Origin: Ruminococcaceae bacterium UBA3751
Lineage (GTDB): Bacteria > Bacillota > Clostridia > Oscillospirales > Acutalibacteraceae
Direction: 5' to 3'
Assembly: GCA_002371215.1 (NCBI GenBank)
Contig: DFGL01000081.1
Span: 1 to 15,905, forward strand
Length of the DNA stretch: 15,905 nucleotides
Below, piece by piece: positions 1-4,774 of this stretch. The position numbers were made by a program, and so were the translations under genes. Below the pieces are notes generated by a model, which had not been told where the DNA came from, made no database searches, and saw only the letters and a list, made by a program, of their open reading frames with translations. Each line of letters opens with the position of its first letter. The first letter of the stretch is position 1.

Positions 1-60
1 GATATTTCACAATTTGCTTTAGCAAATTATTTCATATTGCGTCAGCAATATTTCATTATT
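1..60. repeat. Array of short hairpins separated by ATTTCA spacers
   Basis: Two perfect small inverted repeats lie side by side. AATTTGC/GCAAATT (11-17 and 22-28) has loop TTTA, and ATATTGC/GCAATAT (34-40 and 45-51) has loop GTCA. Each is bordered by a TTTCA-type spacer (5-9, 30-34, 51-55). The leading GATAT could be the right arm of a third hairpin cut off by the window edge. No gene covers it. It is either an intergenic repeat array or a structured 3' end of an upstream transcript. Confidence 0.6.
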
Positions 61-95
61 ACAGACCGATTTTCTTTCGGTCTGTTTTTCTTTTT
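61..95 (+). terminator. Intrinsic terminator of a gene left of the window
   Basis: A 9-bp stem, ACAGACCGA/TCGGTCTGT (61-69 and 77-85), is followed by TTTTTCTTTTT. This is a classic Rho-independent terminator on the + strand, so an upstream rightward gene probably ends just outside the window. Confidence 0.8.
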
Positions 96-96
96 G

Positions 97-116
97 GGAT
101 TTGTCTTTACAAATCC
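97..116. other. Small hairpin after the terminator
   Basis: A perfect 8-bp stem GGATTTGT/ACAAATCC (97-104 and 109-116) with loop CTTT lies just past the terminator T-tract. It has no T-run of its own and may belong to the same repeat-rich gap as the hairpins at 1-60. Confidence 0.4.
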
Positions 117-145
117 TATGCTCGCTGCAGTCTATGACATATTTA

Positions 146-174
146 TTGCTATTCAAATAATGATGTGATATAAT
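146..174 (+). promoter_or_regulatory. Promoter of the 125-residue unknown gene
   Basis: TTGCTA (146-151), a 17-bp spacer and TATAAT (169-174) preceded by TGA form an extended -10 promoter. The start point would fall near 181, leaving a leader of about 30 bases before the ATG at 213. Confidence 0.65.
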
Positions 175-212
175 TATTTTATAAATTGACAGTTTTAATG
201 GGGAAACAAAAA

Positions 213-590
213 ATGAACATAAAATATATTGAACTTAAAACGGGTTATTCAGATAACGGACCGGCGTGGATTGGAAATGTTAAAGAGTCAAAATCAGGTA
301 AAACGATTTATTTTAACGACCATGCCTTTCAAAAACATCACGGTAATTTCAGTAATTATATTGATATAGAAACCAGCGACGAATACTGGATTTCAGGCGT
401 GAAGAAGAATGGGCAAGACAGACATTGGGCAGGTAGTGGAAAAATAACCATTGACAGAAAGGTCATTGATGAATATTTAGCTATAGTGCAAGCAGACAAA
501 CTTGATGAATCACAATTCACAGTGACTGATATTGAAGATGTATTTCCGATTGATAGAATTAACGCAAAAGAAAACACAAATACAATTTAG
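213..590 (+). CDS. Conserved-looking small hypothetical protein (125 aa)
   Basis: I do not recognise a characterised family. The product is a small, soluble, charged protein with no signal peptide or membrane segment. It contains ELKTGYSDNGPAWIG near the N-terminus, a central HHGNFSNY...DEYWISGVKKNGQDRHW segment and a C-terminal GSGKITIDRKVIDEYL. The aromatic- and glycine-rich spacing suggests a compact beta fold. An in-frame TTG (186) and ATG (198) lie upstream, but ATG 213 is chosen because ATGGGGA (198-204) sits at Shine-Dalgarno distance from it. It stands alone between its own promoter (146-174) and a hairpin terminator (613-650). At 125 residues it cannot be a full metabolic enzyme such as DXP synthase, so any such transferred name should be distrusted. 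Confidence 0.75.
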   Translation: MNIKYIELKTGYSDNGPAWIGNVKESKSGKTIYFNDHAFQKHHGNFSNYIDIETSDEYWISGVKKNGQDRHWAGSGKITIDRKVIDEYLAIVQADKLDESQFTVTDIEDVFPIDRINAKENTNTI

Positions 591-612
591 ATTATTGTTT
601 TTCAATACAGTA

Positions 613-650
613 AAAGAAGGTGGTTGAGTTTTAACTCATCCACCTTCTTT
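613..650. terminator. Hairpin terminator after the 125-aa gene
   Basis: AAAGAAGGTGG (613-623) pairs with CCACCTTCTTT (640-650). After one T-T mismatch, an inner TGAGTT/AACTCA stem continues. The downstream T-run is short, and the arms are A/T-rich at both ends, so it could act on either strand. Confidence 0.7.
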
Positions 651-701
651 ATGACGGGCACCCCGTTTGCAGTGCTTTTTAGATTTTAGGTTTAAGCATA
701 T

Positions 702-728
702 GTAGGGAACGATGACCACATCGTTCCG
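702..728 (+). repeat. GTAGGG-type hairpin repeat, copy 1
   Basis: Edge GTAGG leads into a perfect 9-bp stem GGAACGATG/CATCGTTCC (706-714 and 719-727, loop ACCA) and ends in CCG. It shares its edges, but not its stem, with copies at 747-770, 4596-4623 (opposite strand) and, more loosely, 12714-12739. Confidence 0.55.
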
Positions 729-746
729 TTAAAATAGGTTTTAGCC

Positions 747-770
747 GTAGGGGCGGGCATTGCCCGTCCG
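747..770 (+). repeat. GTAGGG-type hairpin repeat, copy 2
   Basis: Begins GTAGGGG and ends CCG around a G+C-rich dyad, CGGGCA/TGCCCG with flanking G-C and G-T pairs (751-769). It lies 19 bases after copy 1 in the same orientation, in the 150-base gap downstream of the leftward gene ending at 800. Nothing else was seen in that gap. Confidence 0.55.
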
Positions 771-799
771 CATAATTGCCGAGCGCAGCACCCATAATA

Positions 800-1261
800 T
801 CAATTAAAAAAGGGCCGCTCTTTTAAGTATGTTTCAAGTATATCAGCCGCTGTATAAATAATATCGGGACAGGGGCGCTTTTTGTAATATTCGGGCGTTC
901 TCTCCTCGGGAACGGGGGAGTCCGCGCCGGTGATTTTTAAGCCGAGCAGCTCCCTGCAAACGAGTGAGCCGCATTCATTTCTGAATTTTTCAGCCAGCTC
1001 CTGAATTATTGCGTAAAGCTCCTTTTTGCCCTCATTATCGCGCTTTTCATCGTATCCGTAAAGCGCGTTGATTATAAACACAACGCCTGAAAAGCTTCCG
1101 CAGACCTCTCTTAGCCTGCCCATTCCGCCGCCGTAGCCGCTTACAAGGCGCACGGCAGTTTTTTCGTCCGTATCAATAAGGTCGGCAAATGCCGCAACAA
1201 CCGCCTGCGAGCAGTTATATCCCTCGTAAAACAGCTCTTTTGCTCTTTCGGCTCTGCTCAT
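800..1261 (-). CDS. C_GCAxxG_C_C family putative redox protein
   Basis: The 153-residue protein fits the C_GCAxxG_C_C family, which is thought to bind a redox cofactor or metal through conserved cysteines and whose exact reaction is not established. Visible family marks are YNCSQAV (C17), GGGMGRLREVCGSFSG (C54), CGSLVCRELLG (C97, C102) and RPCPDII (C131). The GC-A-G signature appears here as VCGSFSG. There is no signal peptide or membrane segment, so it is likely cytosolic. It starts only 2 bases after the stop codon of the upstream gene (1264-2004) and has no obvious ribosome binding site, so it is probably translated by coupling within a two-gene operon. Family assignment is firm; function is not. 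Confidence 0.85.
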   Translation of the reverse strand: MSRAERAKELFYEGYNCSQAVVAAFADLIDTDEKTAVRLVSGYGGGMGRLREVCGSFSGVVFIINALYGYDEKRDNEGKKELYAIIQELAEKFRNECGSLVCRELLGLKITGADSPVPEERTPEYYKKRPCPDIIYTAADILETYLKERPFFN

Positions 1262-1263
1262 TG

Positions 1264-2004
1264 TCAGTCGGCGTCGTCAACGTTGTTAATGTCTTCGCCT
1301 TCCGGCTCAACGTTTTCAATAGTAAACACAGCCTTGAGGTTTGCCTTCTTTGTAACCGTAAACGTATACGAGGTGTTTGAGGTTACCTTCTTTCCTCCGA
1401 TATACCAGCCGTCAAAGCCGTAGCCGTCGTCAGGACGGGCGATAACAGTAACGGTTTCGCCGAGTTCATAGGTTCCGTCGCCTTCGGTTTCTCCGCCGTT
1501 ATTACTGGAGGTTGAAACGGAGAAGGTTTTCGGCTTTTCCGTTGTAGTTTCTTTAGTTGTAGTTTCTGTTGTGGTTTCCTCGGTGGTTGTTTCCTTAGTA
1601 GTGGTTTCGGTAGTGGTTTCGGTTGTAGTTGGCTTTGTCGTTCTTTCTGTTTCCGTTTCATCAATTGACGAAACAACCGTAGGCGTTGAGGGCTGAACGT
1701 TGTTTGATTTACCCTTTGCTACAGCAAGAATTATTCCTGTAATAATAGCAACGAGAAGTACGGCAAGAACAACAATTATAATAATTGACTGCTGCTTTTT
1801 CTTCTGAGCCTCGCGCTCTCTTTCAAGCCTCTCCTCATTTCTTCTGATAGGCTGTCCTGAATTATTATTTGAAACAGTTTTGAAAACCTGCGTGGGGTCA
1901 GAATCCGCAGCAGGGGTGTCGTCTTCATCGTAAAGCGGTGAGCCGCAGTTCTGGCAAATATATAAGTTTTCGTCGTTTTCCGAGCCGCAGTTTTTACATC
2001 TCAT
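1264..2004 (-). CDS. Zinc-ribbon, single-pass membrane protein with InlB-like repeat domain
   Basis: This 246-residue protein has three modules. The N-terminal zinc ribbon uses C3, C6, C17 and C20 (two CxxC pairs). A charged linker precedes one membrane segment at about 72-96 (IIIIVVLAVLLVAIITGIIL). A threonine/glutamate repeat at about 117-157, mostly TTTE/TTKE units, acts as a stalk. The C-terminal module at about 164-228 (GETVTVIARPDDGYGFDGW... LKAVF) matches the divergent InlB B-repeat type. The inferred topology is zinc ribbon inside, stalk and repeat outside, so it may sense or anchor at the surface. An in-frame ATG at 2061 exists, but the ATG at 2002-2004 has AAAGGAG directly upstream. 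It is first in the operon with the C_GCAxxG_C_C gene. The function is unknown. Confidence 0.85.
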   Translation of the reverse strand: MRCKNCGSENDENLYICQNCGSPLYDEDDTPAADSDPTQVFKTVSNNNSGQPIRRNEERLEREREAQKKKQQSIIIIVVLAVLLVAIITGIILAVAKGKSNNVQPSTPTVVSSIDETETERTTKPTTTETTTETTTKETTTEETTTETTTKETTTEKPKTFSVSTSSNNGGETEGDGTYELGETVTVIARPDDGYGFDGWYIGGKKVTSNTSYTFTVTKKANLKAVFTIENVEPEGEDINNVDDAD

Positions 2005-2040
2005 AGTCTTTTCTCCTTTTATTTTTATTTTTACACCGTG

Positions 2041-2069
2041 ATTATAACACAATAAATACACATTAACAA
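2041..2069 (-). promoter_or_regulatory. Promoter of the leftward zinc-ribbon operon
   Basis: On the minus strand TTGTTA (2069-2064), a 17-bp spacer and TATAAT (2046-2041) preceded by TGT make a good extended -10 promoter. It lies about 37 bases before the ATG. Confidence 0.65.
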
Positions 2070-2122
2070 CTAAAAATTCAATATAAAAATGAAATCTTTT
2101 ATAAAATATTTATAATTTACTA

Positions 2123-2151
2123 TTGACTTTTTTGTGAATTTATAATAAATT
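2123..2151 (+). promoter_or_regulatory. Possible promoter of the lipoprotein gene
   Basis: TTGACT (2123-2128) is followed after 17 bp by TAAATT (2146-2151). A better -10 hexamer, TATAAT at 2141, is only 12 bp away and lacks a matching -35, so the exact hexamers are uncertain. The region is very A+T-rich. Confidence 0.4.
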
Positions 2152-2167
2152 TAATATGTAATGTTTT

Positions 2168-2188
2168 CTTCCGAAGTGAATTCGGAGG
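2168..2188 (+). other. 5' leader hairpin of the lipoprotein gene
   Basis: CTTCCGAA (2168-2175) pairs with TTCGGAGG (2181-2188), including one G-T pair, around loop GTGAA. It lies 31 bases before the start codon and would be inside the leader. The right arm contains GGAGG, so it could stabilise or mask the leader. The true ribosome binding site is probably AAAGGGG (2203-2209). Confidence 0.4.
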
Positions 2189-2219
2189 GTGTATTTATTT
2201 TGAAAGGGGATTCCCAATT

Positions 2220-3227
2220 ATGAAAAAAACATTAAAAGCAATTTTATGTCTGGCGCTTGTAGCAGCACTTGTTGCATCATTTGCAGGTTGCGCAAAAATC
2301 AACTATGTTACAAACGGAACCATCAAAGCTATCCAGGAAGTTAAATCAGGCGACTGGAAAAACGGCGGCTCACAGGGCGGAGCTGAAGGCGGCGCAGAGG
2401 GCGGCGCTGAAGGCGGAGCAGCTGCAGGCGACGAAATAGTTCTTGATGCTCAGTTTGAAGCAGGTACCTATGGCGGAGTTGAATTCAAGAGCGTAGAGGA
2501 CGTTGTTAAATATTATGTTGAGGCTTATGATTATACTAAGTCATTAACAGCTCAGTATGATGAAGGCGGCAAAACAGTAACTTACTATAAGCTTCTCGGC
2601 GATGAGGAAATGACAGTTGGCGACGTTATGATTGACGGCAAGGCTAACGCTGTTGTTAACAATCTCGTTCCCGGTATCGTTAGCGGTATGTTCAAGCCGA
2701 CACCTTACGGTCTTGTACCTTGCTATAACAGAAACCCTGACCTTGATAACAACAAGGAAGACGAGCATAAGAAGAACGATTGGGATTTCAGAACCTCTCA
2801 TTTCACTGCCGAGGACGTTCTCGCTTGCTATGTTAAGGATAACGGCGACGGAACTATTACTATCGGCATCCAGCCCAAGGCTGCGGAAATGGCTATCAGA
2901 GGCGAGGATTCTCAGGGACGTTTCTTTGAGGTACTCGGTGATATCGGCGGCGTTGTTGGCAGTATCGATATGGTTAAGTTTGAGCAGGGCGGCGCAGACG
3001 AAAACGTTAAGGTAACCTATAAGGGCGGTACAGGCGTTGTTAAGATTGACACAAAGACAAAGGAAATTGTTGAAGCTGATTACGAAATGATTTCTGTTGT
3101 AAACGTAACTCACGCTACTATCACCGTTATTAAGGATAAGAGCGCAACTCTTAACATTTCCTATAAGAACCACTATCCGGCTTCTGACCAGTTCCTTAAG
3201 GACTCAAAGGGAATTACAAGAAAATAA
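2220..3227 (+). CDS. Secreted lipoprotein of unknown function with GGAE repeats
   Basis: The 335-residue product begins with a lysine-start signal peptide and hydrophobic stretch ending in the lipobox SFAGC. C24 is therefore the likely lipidated residue, and the mature protein sits on the outer face of the membrane. A low-complexity linker follows at about 49-70, made of tandem GGAE units. The rest (about 72-335) is a soluble domain rich in beta-prone segments, for example GDGTITIGIQPK and GTGVVKIDTKTKEIVEADYEM, which resembles DUF-type lipoprotein beta-sheet domains. I cannot name it. The gene is monocistronic, with a leader hairpin before it and a terminator at 3242-3266 after it. Codon use (GGC, CTT, GTT) matches its neighbours. 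Confidence 0.8.
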   Translation: MKKTLKAILCLALVAALVASFAGCAKINYVTNGTIKAIQEVKSGDWKNGGSQGGAEGGAEGGAEGGAAAGDEIVLDAQFEAGTYGGVEFKSVEDVVKYYVEAYDYTKSLTAQYDEGGKTVTYYKLLGDEEMTVGDVMIDGKANAVVNNLVPGIVSGMFKPTPYGLVPCYNRNPDLDNNKEDEHKKNDWDFRTSHFTAEDVLACYVKDNGDGTITIGIQPKAAEMAIRGEDSQGRFFEVLGDIGGVVGSIDMVKFEQGGADENVKVTYKGGTGVVKIDTKTKEIVEADYEMISVVNVTHATITVIKDKSATLNISYKNHYPASDQFLKDSKGITRK

Positions 3228-3241
3228 AATATAATTAAAAG

Positions 3242-3266
3242 GGCTGACAGTAGTCAGCCTTTTTTT
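3242..3266 (+). terminator. Terminator of the lipoprotein gene
   Basis: Stem GGCTGAC/GTCAGCC (3242-3248 and 3253-3259), loop AGTA, followed by seven T. This is a strong intrinsic terminator 15 bases after the stop codon. Confidence 0.9.
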
Positions 3267-3270
3267 AGTG

Positions 3271-3300
3271 AAAAATTAAGAATGAAGAATTAAGAATTGA
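3271..3300. repeat. AATTAAGAATT-type repeat, left copy
   Basis: Starts AAAAATTAAGAAT and continues with a second AGAATTAAGAATTGA unit. A longer copy in the opposite orientation lies at 4641-4679, so the pair brackets the uracil-DNA glycosylase and PduL genes. Confidence 0.5.
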
Positions 3301-3332
3301 GGGTGCTCGCCGCACGGGTATTATATTAATTA

Positions 3333-3896
3333 CTATATCTCTATATTTAATTCTTCAATTTTATCGCGGACCTTCAACCAGTCCTGATAAGCGAGCTCCT
3401 TGTTGTTGGGGTTACGGAGAATTGCCGCGGGATGAAAGGTACCCATCATAAGGGTGCCGTTTTTTTCTATAAATTCGCCGTGCTGCTTCGTTACCCTGAA
3501 ATCGGGGGAAATAAGTCTCTGTGCGGATATTCTGCCAATGCAGATAATGATTTTCGGGCGGATAATTTTAAACTGCTCCCGAAGCCACGCAATGCACATA
3601 TCCTGCTCCTCGGGCTTTGGGTCACGGTTTTTCGGCGGACGGCATTTAACCATATTGGCAATGTAAACGTTTTTGTTTCTTGAAAGGTCAATGCTCTCAA
3701 GAAATTTATCCAAAAGCTTTCCGCTCCTGCCTACAAAGGGCTCGCCCTGTAAATCCTCGTTTTCTCCGGGGCCTTCGCCTATAAGCATAATATCGGCGTC
3801 CTTTTTTCCAACTCCGAAAACAAGGTTCGTTCTGCCCTCGCAAAGCGGACATTTTCTGCATTCCTTACACTGAATTTCAAGCTCGTCAAGCGTCAT
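3333..3896 (-). CDS. Family 4 uracil-DNA glycosylase (iron-sulfur type)
   Basis: This enzyme removes uracil arising in DNA by cytosine deamination, the first step of base excision repair. The 187-residue length is normal for family 4. Motif A is seen at about 40-62 (GEGPG, then ED, then GEPFVGRSGKLL), the NMVKCRPP segment at 81-88, and motif B with HPA at 155-157. The 4Fe-4S cluster ligands expected of the family are C13, C16, C85 and C101; the 85-to-101 spacing agrees with the Thermus enzyme. Two extra cysteines, C10 and C19, make a C-x2-C-x2-C-x2-C run. The start is supported by AAAGGAG just upstream. It is divergent from the PduL gene, with back-to-back promoters. Confidence 0.95.
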   Translation of the reverse strand: MTLDELEIQCKECRKCPLCEGRTNLVFGVGKKDADIMLIGEGPGENEDLQGEPFVGRSGKLLDKFLESIDLSRNKNVYIANMVKCRPPKNRDPKPEEQDMCIAWLREQFKIIRPKIIICIGRISAQRLISPDFRVTKQHGEFIEKNGTLMMGTFHPAAILRNPNNKELAYQDWLKVRDKIEELNIEI

Positions 3897-3925
3897 ATTC
3901 TCAACTCCTTTATTATCTGTTTAAA

Positions 3926-3954
3926 ATTATATCAAATTAATGGTTGAAAAACAA
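3926..3954 (-). promoter_or_regulatory. Promoter of the uracil-DNA glycosylase gene
   Basis: Minus strand: TTGTTT (3954-3949), 17 bp, then TATAAT (3931-3926) preceded by TGA. About 30 bases separate it from the start codon. Confidence 0.65.
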
Positions 3955-3972
3955 TCATATTTGTTATAAAAT
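3944..3972 (+). promoter_or_regulatory. Probable promoter of the PduL gene
   Basis: TTGAAA (3944-3949), 17 bp, then TAAAAT (3967-3972). Its -35 box touches the -35 box of the leftward glycosylase promoter at base 3949, so two polymerases could not occupy both at once. Confidence 0.5.
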
Positions 3973-4005
3973 AGGCAGGTAATAATTATTTTGGAGGAAA
4001 AAGTA

Positions 4006-4584
4006 ATGGCAAATCAGGTATTAGTTGAAATTTCAGCCCGTCACGTTCACGTTTCACAGGAGCACCTTGAAATACTTTTCGGCAAGGGCTATGAGCTTAC
4101 GGTTAAAAAATGGCTTTCTCAGCCGGGTCAGTTCGCCTGCGACGAGAGAGTTAAGGTTATCGGAACAAAGGGCGAATTTCCCGCAGTTTCTATTCTCGGC
4201 CCCGTAAGACCCGAAACTCAGGTTGAGCTTTCGCTTACAGACGCCCGCTCAATCGGCGTTACAGCTCCCGTAAGAGAGAGCGGAGACCTTGAGGGAACAG
4301 GCGCTTGCAAAATCGTTGGTCCCTGCGGTGAAATTGAAATTGACCACGGCGTAATCGCTGCAAAGCGTCATATCCACGCTACTCCCGAGGATGCTGAAAA
4401 GCTCGGCCTCGTTAACGGCGAAATCGTTTCTGTTGAGATTCCTACAGCTAATGAGAGAAATCTTGTTTTCGGCGACGTTGTTGTTCGCGTATCCGAAAAA
4501 TATGCGCTTGCAATGCATATTGATACAGACGAATCCAACGCAGCGGGAATGGCTCCGAACACGATGGGAACTATCATAAAATAA
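4006..4584 (+). CDS. pduL: PduL-type phosphate acyltransferase (phosphotransacylase)
   Basis: PduL enzymes interconvert acyl-CoA plus phosphate with acyl phosphate plus CoA, typically acetyl or propionyl, feeding ATP formation by an acyl kinase. The 192-residue protein shows both halves of the duplicated fold. Candidate zinc ligands are H13 and H15 (ARHVHVS), E74 (TQVELS), H122 and H124 (KRHIHAT) and H171 (MHIDTDESNAAGM), a pattern matching the characterised di-zinc PduL. It begins almost directly at the catalytic domain, so it lacks the N-terminal extension that targets PduL to microcompartments. No shell genes are nearby, so it is likely cytosolic. ATG 4006 is chosen over the in-frame TTG 3991 because GGAGG (3993-3997) precedes it. 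No acetate kinase gene is adjacent. Confidence 0.92.
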   Translation: MANQVLVEISARHVHVSQEHLEILFGKGYELTVKKWLSQPGQFACDERVKVIGTKGEFPAVSILGPVRPETQVELSLTDARSIGVTAPVRESGDLEGTGACKIVGPCGEIEIDHGVIAAKRHIHATPEDAEKLGLVNGEIVSVEIPTANERNLVFGDVVVRVSEKYALAMHIDTDESNAAGMAPNTMGTIIK

Positions 4585-4595
4585 TTCGGAATTAA

Positions 4596-4623
4596 CGGGC
4601 TGCCGAGGTCGTCAGCCCCTACG
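4596..4623 (-). repeat. GTAGGG-type hairpin repeat, copy 3
   Basis: On the minus strand it reads CGTAGGGGCTGACG... and ends in AGCCCG. The stem is GGGCTG/CAGCCC (4597-4602 and 4613-4618), extended by CGA/TCG across a mismatch. It shares edges with the copies at 702 and 747 but has a different stem. Confidence 0.5.
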
Positions 4624-4640
4624 GTAGTCTTGCTACAACC

Positions 4641-4679
4641 GATAATTCTTAATTCTTAACTCATAATTCTTAATTTTTA
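4641..4679. repeat. AATTAAGAATT-type repeat, right copy (inverted)
   Basis: On the minus strand it begins AAAAATTAAGAATTATGAG and continues with two more AAGAATT units. It matches the left copy at 3271-3300 in inverse orientation, with one block inserted. Confidence 0.5.
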
Positions 4680-4709
4680 AAGGACAGTCAGCAGCTGTCC
4701 TTTATTTTT
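4679..4709 (+). terminator. Terminator downstream of PduL
   Basis: AAAGGACAG (4679-4687) pairs with CTGTCCTTT (4695-4703), loop TCAGCAG, followed by TATTTTT. It lies about 95 bases after the PduL stop, separated from it by two repeat elements. Confidence 0.8.
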
Positions 4710-4713
4710 ACTA

Positions 4714-4742
4714 TTGTATAAATTAGAATTTTTTGGTATAAT
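4714..4742 (+). promoter_or_regulatory. Promoter of the first GPH transporter operon
   Basis: TTGTAT (4714-4719), 17 bp, TATAAT (4737-4742) with an upstream TGG, giving an extended -10. The predicted start point is near 4749, about 26 bases before the chosen ATG. Confidence 0.7.
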
Positions 4743-4774
4743 AAATTGATTACATTATGAAAAGGGGTTTTCTT

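Noticed and set aside
1..60. CRISPR array
   Set aside because: The repeats are short hairpins with only 5-7-base spacers and no constant 24-37-base repeat; no cas genes are present.
186..212. Upstream TTG and ATG starts for the 125-aa gene
   Set aside because: The Shine-Dalgarno-like ATGGGGA overlaps this stretch and is placed correctly only for ATG 213.
1383..1676. Lys/Gln/Pro-rich minus-strand frame inside the zinc-ribbon gene
   Set aside because: It is a frame-shifted reading of the repetitive Thr/Glu stalk and has no start signal.
2544..3173. Long minus-strand open frame opposite the lipoprotein gene
   Set aside because: It mirrors the codon pattern of the real gene, has no ribosome binding site and its product has no recognisable motif.
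4006..4584. Part of a bacterial microcompartment locus
   Set aside because: No shell protein, aldehyde dehydrogenase or targeting extension is present in or near the gene.
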